Source: Karstenula rhodostoma CBS 690.94
Taxonomy: Eukaryota; Ascomycota; Dothideomycetes; Pleosporales; Didymosphaeriaceae
Assembly (NCBI GenBank): GCA_010093485.1
Contig: MU001509.1
Coordinates: forward strand, 1,331,267 to 1,395,266
Reading direction: 5' to 3'
Length of the DNA: 64,000 nucleotides
The notes beneath the pieces are model-generated. The model was not told the origin of the DNA and searched no databases. It worked only from the letters and a program-made list of their open reading frames with translations. This document shows, one piece after another, positions 1 to 12,500 of the stretch (its first letter is position 1; each line of letters starts with the position of its first letter). The position numbers were made by a program, and so were the translations under genes.

Positions 1-464
1 TATTTTAATTTTTACTATTCTAAAATCCCTTAGTTTACTCCTATAGATTCTATTTTTTTAGTAGGAGTATTTACTCTACTTTTACTAAAATCTAATATTT
101 ATAGAATTTTATACTTTTAGTAGAATTATAGTTATATAACTTATAATATAAGCTACCCTATAAATTTATATATAAATACCTATTAGTTTTATTTTTATAG
201 TTAATATTTTATATATAATTCTTTCTTTTCTTTTACTCTAGTTTTATTATAATTATAATATTATCCCCTTTTTTAAGGTTATTATTCTAATACTCTATTA
301 TTACCTTATAACTTACTATTATAGTATAGTTTAAAGATATAAAAGTTTATTTTTTTATACTTTTAAATATAATATTATATTCTTCTTTAGATTTCTTAAG
401 CTTCCCTAACTATATCTAAAGTACTAAAATAATTATTAACTAATTATTACTATATCTATACTAA
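1..464. other. AT-rich RIP-mutated DNA, no gene seen
   Basis: Extremely AT-rich sequence with almost no CpA or TpG. All six frames are full of TAA and TAG. I recognise no domain, LTR or RNA gene. It is probably decayed transposon DNA, but no copy elsewhere in the window was matched to it. Confidence 0.5.
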
Positions 465-474
465 TAAGGTTTAT

Positions 475-595
475 ATTATATATTATAGAGATTTACTATA
501 AAATAGGGTAACTTAATAAAGTAGGGGGAATAAAAAGACGCGTTATACTTTACTAATATATAAATAAAGGGGGACTAAAAAAGTTACTAAAATAC
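475..595 (-). mobile_element. Family A short retroposon, copy 1 (121 bp)
   Basis: This copy shows the family's conserved core on the minus strand: a CT-rich block read as 'agtccccctttat', then 'tacttta', then 'aatctctata', followed by a TA-rich tail at the low-coordinate side. It is flanked by a 10-bp direct repeat TAAGGTTTAT (465-474 and 596-605), read as the target-site duplication. The end opposite the tail is truncated about 170 bp short of the longest copy at 30954-31244. It is heavily RIP mutated. Confidence 0.8.
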
Positions 596-605
596 TAAGG
601 TTTAT

Positions 606-2495
606 TATTATAGTCTAGTTATTATAAGTATAAAGGCCTATAATAAAATATTAATAAAAGATAATATAATAGAAGATAATACTAATAGTAAGGAATAAAG
701 TATTATCTTTTAGAATTACTAATAACTAATATTATATAATAAAGTCCTATATATATAAGAAACCCTAGGGATATTAAAGCCTTAGAAAGATAATAAATAT
801 AAGTAGTATAGTATTTAAGGGGCTAAAGGTACTAGAATAGAAATTTATAAATTTAATAAAAATTTAAAGTTAAACTTTAGGCCCTAAATTTATATATTTA
901 GAATAGCTAAACTAAGGGCTAAGGCCTAAAAGGTTATATTAGATATAGCCTATTATATACCCCCCTCCTCTCTAAAACTTAAGTTATAACTAAGAAGTAA
1001 GGTATTAAAAAAACTCTTTTATATAAGTATAGATAATTAAATATAGGTTTTTCTCCTACTATCTATATTTTAATTTATTAAGGTTAAGTTCTATCTAAAG
1101 TTAGAACTAAGGTATTTTACTACTTCTAGTATTTAATAAAAAAGGAAGTTTCTATTTCTTATAATATTTATTATATAAAATATATTATTTCTATATTTAT
1201 AAGAATATAGTTCTTTAAACTATAACTTATTTAGTTAGAGGTAAATTATATAGTTAATAGTTAAAAAGGTATTCTTTTTTCTATTCTTAATATTTTAAAA
1301 CTTAAATAATTTATACTATTTTTTTATTATTTAGATTTTACTTATATACTTTCTAGACTTTTATTTTAATATATTATAGTTATAGTTTATAATAGTAAAA
1401 GATTATAAAAGTGTATATAATATTAATATATTTATTTAACTATACTATAAATAAATTTTATAACTTTACTTCTAATACTTTTTCTCTACTTTACTAACTT
1501 CTCTTTTAAGTATTAACTATTCTTTCTACTTATATATTTTAAATAGCTATTTTTTTATTTATATACTTCTAGCTTCTATACTCTATTATTAATATAGATA
1601 GCCTTTTTACTTATAGTAGAAAACTAATAACTTTAAATTATAAGAAAATAAAATATATTACTAAAGAGTTTAAATCTAAAAGTAAAGTTATAGCCTAATT
1701 TTAGATACTATTATATACTTTAATTATACTAAAAAAAATACTATTATATAATCTAGTAAGTCTTTTTTTTTATAATTTAAAGAGAAAATTTCTTTAGATA
1801 ATACTTAATAAGTAAATTTTAAGTTTTTTTTTATAATTATTTTACTTTCTCTTATCCCTTTTTTCTTTTTTTTAAGCTTTTATTTATAGTTTACTAGTTT
1901 TTTAAGAGTTTAGGTATTTATAACTATACTTTTTCTAGTTTAAATAATAAGAGAGTAATCTAGTATTATATTATTATTAAGTAGTAGTATAAAAACTATA
2001 TTTTAGTAAAATATATCTATTAATAGGAACTTATTAGTAAGATATCTATTTAGAATAAGTATTATAGCTATAAAAAATCTAGTTATACTAGATAAATAAA
2101 GTTTAGTTTAGTATATTTAATTTTACTTTTAAAATTCTTTACTAACTTTAGTATTATAGATCTAGCCTATACTTTTAACTAAAGAATATAAGGACTATAC
2201 TATTATTATAATTAATAATACTAAATTATTTTAGTTTATAGCTAATAAAAACTCTTTACCCTAAAAAACCTACTTTATAAATCTTAATACTTTTACTATT
2301 TACTACTATAATATAATTATTAACTTCTACTATACCTTTAAGTAGTAGTATACTATAGCTATTAGTTCTATTATATTATTTTTAGAAATAGTCTAACTAT
2401 TAGAGTATATTATATACGTAACTAAAAATATTTATAAAATTCTATAATATTATACTATAGAATTTTAGTAATTTTATACTAAATATAAGTATTAT
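606..2495. other. Unassigned AT-rich RIP-mutated DNA
   Basis: About 1.9 kb without a recognisable gene. Stop codons are dense in all frames and CpA/TpG are depleted as in the flanking transposons. A pyrimidine-rich patch 'cccccctcctctc' lies near 961-973. I could not match this stretch to any other part of the window. It is most likely a decayed element whose family is not represented here. Confidence 0.45.
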
Positions 2496-2670
2496 TATTT
2501 ATAATAAATAAAGTAAAGAAGTAAATTATTATAGTAGAGTTTCTATATAGCTAGCTAAACCTTAGGGCTATATATTATCTAATTAGAATAAAAGATTTTA
2601 GGCTTTTTATTAACTAAAAAAAGGTATTTTATATATTCTAATTAGTTCTTAAAATATAATATAATAATAT
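2496..2670 (+). repeat. LTR-like repeat, copy 1 (pair with 59041-59215)
   Basis: About 175 bp that aligns in the same orientation with 59041-59215 and differs mainly by C/T and G/A transitions. The alignment starts at 'tatttataataaata' in both copies. In the other copy it runs through a near-intact 'gatgtaaca', which reads here as 'aatataata'. A TG...CA-bounded unit of this size fits an LTR. A coding-like stretch begins just downstream on the + strand, so this could be the 5' LTR of the remnant at 2.7-15.3 kb. No convincing target duplication was found. Confidence 0.55.
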
Positions 2671-2679
2671 TTCTCTAAA

Positions 2680-5600
2680 TACTAATATAACTAATATATT
2701 ATCTATAACTACTCTAGCTATAAAATATTAAACTTAGTTATATATTTCTAAATATTTATTTAGTATATAATTCTTCTTTAGGTATTAGTCTAGCCTAATA
2801 CTAACTAATATTTTAAAAACTTAAAATTTTCTTTTTAACTTAATTTAACTTTATCCCTTATTTATTCTTTTACTATAATACTATTATAATACTTAACTTT
2901 AATTATACTTTTAGTAATTTTATACTATCTCCTTTATTTACTTTAACTTCCTTTAAGATATTCTATATCTATAGAATACTATCTATATCCTTTATTTTTA
3001 TAATACTTTCTAATACCTTCTAATAGAGTAGAAATCCTCCTAGTACTAAAGTGCCTATTATATATAATATAGATATACTTATCTAAAATAATATTATAGC
3101 TATAATATATAGAATAAAATATAAATATTCCTCCTTATTATTATTTTAACTAATATTAATAGGAATTTATAGGTACTATTACCTCCTAAATTTACCTATT
3201 TTAAAGTTATAATACTATATCTTTTTATATTAAAAAGTATACTATTATCCTATATATTTTTACTAACTAATCTACTATATTTTATTATAAATACTATATA
3301 ATATTCTCTTTATAATACTTTACTTCCTTATTAGTATACCTTTTTTAAGTATTATATAATTATTATAGAATAGTATTAGTAGTATAAAAAGTATTTTAAT
3401 AATTTTAACTAGAAGTATATCCTTTTTTATAAAGTTTTAGAGCTCTAGAAATAGGCTAAATAGTATTTTTATAAAGCTAAGTAATTTAATTCTATTATAG
3501 AAGATATTATTCTCCCCTTTTTCTAAAATTATATAGATAATAGTAAATAAAAGTATTTCCTCCTATAATAGATTATATTTCTAAATTAGTATAAAATAAA
3601 CTTTTAAAGTAGAATAATTATATTTAGCCTTTTTTTTTATATATATCTTTACCTAATACCTAGACTAATATTTACTTTATAGATATATTTTTATATTATA
3701 CTATCTATTCTAGCTATATACTATCTCTCTATTAATTAGTAATAATAGACTAAAAACCTATACTACTTTACTATAAGTATAGTTATCTATTTAATCTAGT
3801 TCTTAATATCTTTATAAATAGAAAACTAAAGAAATACTATATATATTATAAATAAAAATATTCTTTACTAACTCCTATTATATCTCTTTTTAAATACTAT
3901 ATTATTAGTAAGCCTACTAATACTATAACTTAACTATATTTTATACTTTATATTTTATTATTTTTACTAAGTCTTTTATAACTTTTTACTTTAATAAAAC
4001 TAACCCTATAAAGATTATTTTAAAATAGCTATTATTTATTATATAAGGTTTATTAAATCCCTTTTCTAATATTCTCTTTTAGGCTAAATATAATATAATT
4101 AATACTATATACTCTTTTACTATTATATATAGAGGATTTAGATATAAGATTTATTTAATTTATAATAATATAAATACCTATCTAGTCTACTCTTATATCC
4201 TTAGGTCTATAGATATTAAATAAGATATTAAACTTTATCTCCTCTAATAATTCTATACCTAATTATAGTAATAAAAGTAGTAAAAATAAATTTAATAATA
4301 GGGACTACTTTATAGAGGAATTTATAACTATTAAAGACTAAATATATTAGTAGAATTCTTTTATTTAGTAATTTTTAGATTCTATAAACCTAAACTATTT
4401 ATAGGAGCTTATACTTTTACCTAAAGAATTAAACTATATATTAGTATTCTATTAGGAGCTTAAAAATATTTAAATAAGTACTTATTTTATTTATAATTAC
4501 TAGTAGTATAGCCTCTATATTATCTAGAAAAAGTATAATAACTATTACTAAAATTAAATAAAAAATAATAAACTAGATTTTATTCTATTATATAGAGGTA
4601 GAAATAATATAAATTTAAAGCCTCTATTTTTATTATTACTACCTCTTATTAATATAGAAGAATACTTACTTACTTAGGTTTAAGTTACTATAGAGATATA
4701 TACTTATAAAGGGGTCTAATACTATTATTATAGCTATATTTATAACTTTACTATTAATATAGTAATACTTTTTTTTTAATTTCTATAGTTTTTTTAAGAG
4801 GTTAAGATTATTATTCTAAAGCCTATCTAGACTAAAGGAAATAACTTAAATTAAATTAATTACTAATTTAAGAAAAACTATTATATATATTATTTTATTA
4901 TATAGTAGTAGCTTTTATTTTTAGTTACTTATTATTCTAACTACTAAAATATACCTATTAATTATAAGGCTCTTATATTCTTTTCTATTAATAATTTTAT
5001 TAAATAGTAATTAGAAGTTCTTTATCTTAGTTCTAAAGACTTTAGTTTTAGTTAAATAACTAATACTATACTTAATACCTTCTTTAATTAGTAATTTTAT
5101 CCTTTAAATATAGATAGTATACTATCTAGTATTACTTCTATATAAGGAGGAGATAAGAGTATATATAGTAGTAATAAAAAGACTAGTACTAAGAATAATA
5201 TATATAAAAATAAGAATAAGCCTCTAAAGGTCTTAGCTATATTTAATTTAAATATAACTATCTCTAAGTTTAAATCTCTTTAAAACTAAATTTATTTTTA
5301 TACTAGCTATATTTACCTCTCTATAGAAGCTATTTACCTAATATTAATTACTAAATTTATTAGAAGTATTTATTATCTAAGTTTTATATTCTCTTTACTA
5401 TACCCTACTAGTATAGATAATTATAATAAGCCTTATTTATAAGAAGTTAGTTTTATTATCTATATATATTACCTTCTTTATTATAAAAATAAATATTTTA
5501 CTTACTATTCTTAATTATAGTTTACTCTATTTAATATAATAATATAGAAGGTATCTATAATATAGGCTAGTTTTATAACTAGATAAAGTATTAATAGTCT

Positions 5601-7576
5601 TTTATTATAAGCTAAGGATATTTAGGCTACCTTTTTAAAACTTAATTAAGAAGTATTACTAATTAACTCTATAATTTATATAGGTATCTAGCTCTAGGGA
5701 ATATAGCTATACTAGTAATAAAAAGGTAAGAAGCTTAATACTATAATAAATTATTATAATTTTAACTACCTAATATCTACTTAATACTTTCTAGATTAAA
5801 TAGTTAAAAAGCCTTACTTTATTTATTACTTTTTTTATTACTAATAACTTTTAGTATAATCTCCTTTAATTTATACTATAATTTAAGAAGTAGTAGGTAG
5901 TAATTTTAAATATATAAAAAAGACTTACTTAGAATTTTTTAAAAAAATATCTCTATATTATAGCTTACTATTTCTATATTTAATTTATTATATTTAAAAA
6001 GTATATCCTTATTACTCTTCTTAATATCTATAACTCCTAAAATTACTATAAATAGTAAGGGTATAGAAGTATCTATAATTATAAGCTCTACTATATTAGT
6101 AATACTCTAGATCTAGACTTAGAATTAGGTCCTTTAGCTATAGAGGCTAATATTAAATACCTAGCCTAATACTAGTCTAATATTATTTTAGTAACCTATT
6201 CTAATATAATATAATCTAATAATATTATTATTCTAATTAATACTATAATACTATTATTACTTCCTTTTATAAAAATAAAGTTTAATAACTAGAAATTATT
6301 ATTAATTCTTACCTAGTATTATATATATTAATATATTTCTAGTTACTATTTTTAGAAGAATACTACTATAAGAGAGGAAATCTATAAATTTAGGACTCTT
6401 TAGCCTATTTATTTATACTCTAATTTTATTATTCCTCTTAAGAAATAATATAGATACTTTAAACCTATTTATAATTATATATAACTTAACCCTTTCTATT
6501 CTATATTAGTATTAGACTAGAGGGCTAATATTAATATTTAAGTCTATACTAGTATAGCTAGTATAGCTTAGTATATTAGTATATATATCTTAAAAGCTAA
6601 AAAATATACTATTTTTTATATAAATTTTATAGTATTTATTCTTCCCTATTTAAGTAAAGATTATACTCTTACTTTACTTATATCTAAGCTTATAAATAAA
6701 ATAATTAGGGAAAGAGATTATTTAGCTTAAGAAGTTATATATATACTATTTAGCCTTTTACTTATATAGTCTATATAGGTTATAATAAATATTAATTACT
6801 AGTCTAAAGAAATATAGTCTACTATATTCTTTTTTTACTAAGTCTAATAGATAAATAAGGAAGAGTTTAATCTTAATAATACTTTATTTTAGAGTAGAAA
6901 GTTAATACTCTAGAAATATAATTTTTTTTTATTTATACTTAATAGTCTCTACTATATTAACTTCCTTTTATATTTTAATTATAAGAGTAAGATTCCTTTT
7001 AGATAACCTAGAACTAAATTATATATTCTATTCTATTATCTATAATACTCTCCTATATTAGATTTAGCTTATTTTTATTATATTAAGCTTATACTTTATT
7101 ATCCCTTCTAGTATATAGATAATATTTATAACTTTTAAGGGTAGTTATTTAAAATTAATACTAAGGCCTATTACTATTATTATATATATTATACCTATAA
7201 GTATATTAATTATTATAGAGATAATCTTAATTAAGTAGAAGTAAAAAACTTAGAATTTAAAAAAATACCTATTTAAGACTAATTTAAGTTAAATAAGTTA
7301 GTAGTTTAAGGACCTACTATTAATAGTAAACTAGTTAACTAAAATATACTAGAGTCTAGGCCTATTAACTATACTAAAGACTAGGGTACTAAGAAATATA
7401 ATAACTAATAAGACCTAAGTAGTTTAACCTACTAGAAGTAATTAATCTAGAAGTATCCTATTACTAGAGTAGAATAGCCTAATACTAACTCTAATACTCT
7501 AGCTACTTAATAAAGGATTACCTTTAATATAATAATAAACTATTTTAAAAGAATTTTTAGTAAAAGAATATTACTA
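2680..7576 (+). pseudogene. Unidentified coding-like remnant, left part
   Basis: Several kb that, in + strand frames, translate into long tracts whose interruptions are nearly all TAA/TAG of the kind RIP makes from CAA, CAG or TGG. Near the right end is a Cys/His-like cluster (about 7130-7220). I recognise no reverse transcriptase, integrase or transposase motif, and frame breaks are likely. It follows an LTR-like repeat at 2496-2670 and continues on the far side of the insertions at 14682. It could be the body of an unknown retroelement or a host gene fragment; the coding reading itself is uncertain. Confidence 0.3.
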
Positions 7577-7586
7577 TAGCTTCTTA

Positions 7587-7659
7587 TATATTATAGAGAT
7601 TTACTATAAGGTAGGGTGGCTTAATAAAGTAGGGGGGATAAGAAGGTATTATACTTTAC
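7587..7659 (-). mobile_element. Family A short retroposon copy 2, left half
   Basis: Tail-side part of a family A copy (total about 109 bp) cut in two by copia copy A. The outer target duplication is the 10-mer TAGCTTCTTA (7577-7586 and 14672-14681). The remaining half is 14636-14671. This is direct evidence that the retroposon was in place before the copia copy arrived. Confidence 0.85.
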
Positions 7660-7865
7660 TATAGTAGAAAAAAGGAGCTCGAATATCCCTTTATTTAGGG
7701 AGTAAATTAATTAGATTACTATATAAGAAAAGATTACTAGAAAGGCTAGTTATATACTATACTTATCCTAAATTAGTTTAGTACTTAGGTTAAGGTACCC
7801 TTTATTATAGCTAATTAGAGCTCTATAAACCCTAATATTATTAAGTATTATTTATATTTTTAATA
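7660..7865 (-). repeat. Copia copy A, 3' LTR (206 bp)
   Basis: It begins 'tatagtag' and ends 'ttttaata' on the + strand, so the element's TG...CA termini have been mutated to TA...TA. It is the same length as the partner at 14425-14630. Confidence 0.93.
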
Positions 7866-8245
7866 TACCCTTTAGGTAAATAGTACTTATTATTTATTTA
7901 CTAATAGAATTTAATTATTTAGATTAGCTTTCCTTAGAAATATATAGCTTAGACTATAATTTCCTACTTATATTATATTATTATTAGTGTCGCGATACTA
8001 ATTAGCTAGAGTAAAAATCTTCTAGTACTTAATATAGTATTTATAAATAGTAGTAGCCTTATAACTAGGTATAGTAAGTAATAGTAAATAAGGTAAGTAA
8101 TTATTATATAGTATAAACTAGTAAAAGTAGATAGAATAAAAAAGTATCTTTTATACCTTTTAAATTTCTTTTCTTTATCTCTATTATTCTATTTTATAGT
8201 ATATTTTTATTTTTTACTTTTTAATATTTTACTTATATCTTTTAA

Positions 8246-9380
8246 ATAGCTAATAATATTACTAAAGCTTATACTACTAAAGTATATAAATAAGAAGAGA
8301 GACTTAAAACTAAATAAGTAGTTACTACTAAAAGATTTACTATAACTCTTTAAATAACTTATTAATCTAGTTATCCTCTTACTTAGTCTACTTTCTATAT
8401 TTCTAGCTAAACTCCTCTAATAGTATTATATACTCCTTTAATTATAGAAGAAAAGTATATTAGGGCTATTTAGCTAATAAGCTATTTTAGCTACTTAATA
8501 AGTATCTTAAGTAGTAGATTAGATAGTTTCTATTATAATATTATAAACTAGTAAATAAGATATTATTTTTACTATTATATATATTTATATAAATTAATAT
8601 AAGCTAGATTCTCTATTTATTTAATTAAGTTTTACTAATTATTATAGTCTACTATTTCTAGTTATATATATAATATACTTTATTCTATTTTATAATAATT
8701 TAAACTTTAGTATAAACTTTCCTTATTTTTCTTATTACTTAGATTTTTACTAACTATATATAGGCTTATAAGGTTAATTATTTATAGTAGTATATTTAAG
8801 CTATACTAAAGAATTAAAATAAGGATTAAAAAACCCTTCTTATACCTTTATAGAATCTTTATTTAATAACTAGCTTTTTTTCTACTTTTTCTACTTTTAT
8901 TCCTACTTTATTTACTTCTATTCTATCTCTACTTATTTCTATTCTTTCTCTTATTTCTACTCCTTTTATTTTTATTTCTATTTTTATTACTTTTATTCTT
9001 ACTTTACTTACTTTTTAGTAGGTCTACTCTATAGATAGCTAGAAGGTAGACTTATAGAAAACTATATATACTTTTAAATATAGTATATCTACTCTTTATA
9101 AGTACTATACTTTATAGTAGCTCTATAAGGTAAACTTAAGTATTAGTTATTATAGTATAGATTAGTAGTAGCCTAACTTTAATTATTCTAAAGAGTATTT
9201 ATATAGTTATAATAGGTTTTTTAAAACTAAAAAATCTCCTATTTATAGTTAGGGTAGCTTTAAATATAAGTATACTAGGTACTCTAATATATTAGAAGTA
9301 TAGTAGTATACTTAGCTTTATAAGCTCTTTAATTAGATACTTAATATATTTAAGTAGAATAGATTTCTTTTATTTTTCCT
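8246..9380 (+). pseudogene. Antisense reading frame downstream of pol in copia copy A
   Basis: On the strand opposite gag-pol, in the 1.6 kb between RNase H and the 3' LTR, a frame opens with 'atagctaataat' (start codon ATG read as ATA after RIP) and reads roughly 375 codons. Its interruptions are TAA/TAG only. The start is followed by a basic Thr/Lys-rich stretch, then a hydrophobic middle, then a low-complexity pyrimidine-rich (Pro/Ser/Thr-coding) stretch near 8890-9010. The start sits 586 bp from the outer LTR edge in copies A, B and D, and 588 bp in C. No family was recognised. Whether it was ever translated is inference. Confidence 0.4.
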
Positions 9381-9514
9381 TTATTTTTCTTTTATTTTCT
9401 AGTTAAAAAGTACTTTTTATAATTAAATCTAATAAATTTCTACTTACTTTACTTCTTCTATATCTATAATTATAAAACTTATATCTTAAAGGTTAAGTAG
9501 CTATATAAATCTAG

Positions 9515-12500
9515 TAAACTACTACTTTAATAATACTTTTATTAAACTATTTATAGGTATTTTACTTATTTTAAGATATAAAACTTTAAATAATCCCTTT
9601 ATATACTTTTATTATAGCTATATATTCTAGATATTAATATAGTAAAGATATATAGTAATTTTTTTATTTTTTTTAATTACTAGTTTAATTATCTACTAGT
9701 TATTATAATAGATTTACTAGAGTAATCCTAAGTCTAGTATAAGTTTAGTAAAGAAGTACTTTAAAACTATTACTTCTTTACTAATATACTTTAGAGTAAA
9801 AAGCTCTATTTTTATAGTTAAAGTTATAATTATACTTTAGTAAGCTACCTTCTATAGAATAGTACTATTAAATAGTAGAGTAATATATCTATAGAATAAT
9901 TATCTTATTAGTAGATTATCTATAAAAGATATATCTCTATAAATAAGTAGGTCTAAACTATTATATTTATTAAACTAAATTATTTTTTAGCGCGTCCTAT
10001 AGAGGTATAGAATTACTTAATTAATTACTACTTTATACTTTATACTTAGGTTAGTAAGGAAGAAGGATAGTTTTAATATAGTAAATATAATATCTAGTTA
10101 TAGTATAATTATTATATATAATACTAATCTAACTTTTTCTTAATAACTTTTAATCTACTATAGTAATACTTTACTTTTACTCTTTTTAAGCTTATTAATT
10201 AAGAGAGGAGTAGGTAGGAAGCTACTAGTTTTATAAAGTTTAAATCTTTTTATAATCTTATTAATATATATATTATATATAAGTATAATTATTTAATTAT
10301 CTTAGTCTCTAATTACTTATATTCTAAAAAACTATTTAACTAGTCCCTTATCTTTAATCTTATATTTATTTATAACCTTATTCTATAGTATTTAAACTTA
10401 CTCTCTATAGTTATTATAATATAGAAGTAGTATATTATCTATATAGAATAGTACTAGGATTTTCTAATCTCTAAAAAGGAATAAATAAGACTCTTCCTTT
10501 AAAGCTTTAAACCCTTTAGCTTTAAGTAAGTAGGAAAACTCTTTATACTAGAGAAGTAGTAAATCTCTTAAACTATAGAGAGCTTAATTTAATTTTATAT
10601 ATATTTCTAGTATTTTAAACCTATCTAGAAGTTTATAGGTTATAGGATTATTTACTATAATTATAATATTTAGGAATACTCCTATAATATTATATTATTT
10701 AATTTTAAAGTTAAATTCTATAGTAATTATTATTACTATTTAGAATAACCTTATTATAAGTATAGTAGTATAGATTAAGTATAGAGTATCCTTTAGTTAA
10801 AAGTCCCCTCTAACTATAATATAAATTTTATAGTTTTTAAATTAACTATTCTAATTAAACTTATATATAAATACCTATTTTAATAGAAGTAGGTATTTTA
10901 TTACTTATAATTAAGGTAGCTTTATCTAAGTTCCTTTTTACTATAGGGTAGTAATCTCTTTAATTATAGCCTACTTAAATAGCTTTTTTAGAGGATAGGA
11001 AAGTAAATATTTCTAGAATATTAATTCTAGTAGTAGCTTATTTCTATATAAATAAGCTAGTAATATTACTAGTTTTAGTTTCTTAAGTATAGCTACTATA
11101 ATTACTATATTTAGTATTTTATAGCCTTTATACTTATTCTAGATTTTATCTACTTCTAGTATAAATATATATATAAAGTTAATCTAAAAACTATCTTTTA
11201 AAAATAGATCTACTATTAATATATATATACTAAAATTTAATCTACTTCTTAGTTAATTATTATAATTTATATTTTATTATTTTAATCTTTAAGCTAGTAA
11301 ATACCTACTTATTAGTTAGTTAATTTTAGGTACCTCTTTTTAAAGTTATCTATTTATCCTACTTACTATAGAGAAGATATATTATTATCTTTAATTTACT
11401 AGTAAATTTCCTACTTTATCTAGTAGTATAGAGTTAGTTATACTAGATTAAAAGGTAGTAGTAAGGTTTTAAAGCTTCTACTTTAGGGAAGTATTATCCT
11501 AAGACTCTAGTTTACTAGCTCTTTTAGTTAAATTCTAATTCTAGTAGCTTCTAATATTCTTATAATTATATTAATTAGTCCTTATAATATTTAGCTATAG
11601 TATTATATCTAGAGTTATAAGTCCTATACTTAAATCTTAGTTTATATAAATTCTTAGCTATTAGCTAGTTATACCTATAGCTTATATAATAGTTAGTATT
11701 ATTACTTTTTAATTTTTTAGCTAGCTATCCTTAGAATCTATCTACTTTAATCCTTTACCTCTAAATAGTTACTTAGTATCCTTAATTCTTATAGTACTTA
11801 TATACTTATTTAAGTTAGAAATAAAATTAATTATATTAAATATATCTTCTAAATTATTAATCTTATCCTTATAAATACTTTTTATAATTTTTAGAATTTC
11901 TATCTTTAGGAGCTTAATTTTATATACTCCCTAGTAGAAGATTATTTTATTAAATATAATATTCCTAGTTATAATTACTTAATTAAGTATAGGAACTTAT
12001 ATTTTATAGATATTAGAAATTTAATAGCCTATTAAATATCTAATATAAGCTCTTAGATTTATTTTAAATCCCTTTTTATTATATCTAGCTTCGCGATCCT
12101 TTATTAAAGGATATACTTAGTATCTATAGGTATAAATTCTACTCTAGTTTAGGTAGAGATCTACTATTATATATTATATAATTACTAGCTTATAGTACTA
12201 AAAATACTATTAGAACTAGCTATTTAATATTTTATTTAGTAATTAGAAGCTATATACTATACTTAGGCTTATATTATATAGCTAGACTACTATATCTATA
12301 ATTTCTAACTATAGCTTTATTAATAGATTTATACTAGACCTTATCTTTATTATTTATTTAATTAGCTCTTTTTTAGCTTACTTTATAGAACTATTAGTTT
12401 TATATATATAAGGTAGTAAAGAATTAATTATAATTTCTTTTTTAATTACCTATTTCTTNNNNNNNNNNNNNNNNNNNNNNNNNNNNNNNNNNNNNNNNNN

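Noticed and set aside
8880..9015. CRISPR-like or regulatory array in the pyrimidine repeat
   Set aside because: The units are irregular, have no spacers, and recur only as part of the copia copies.
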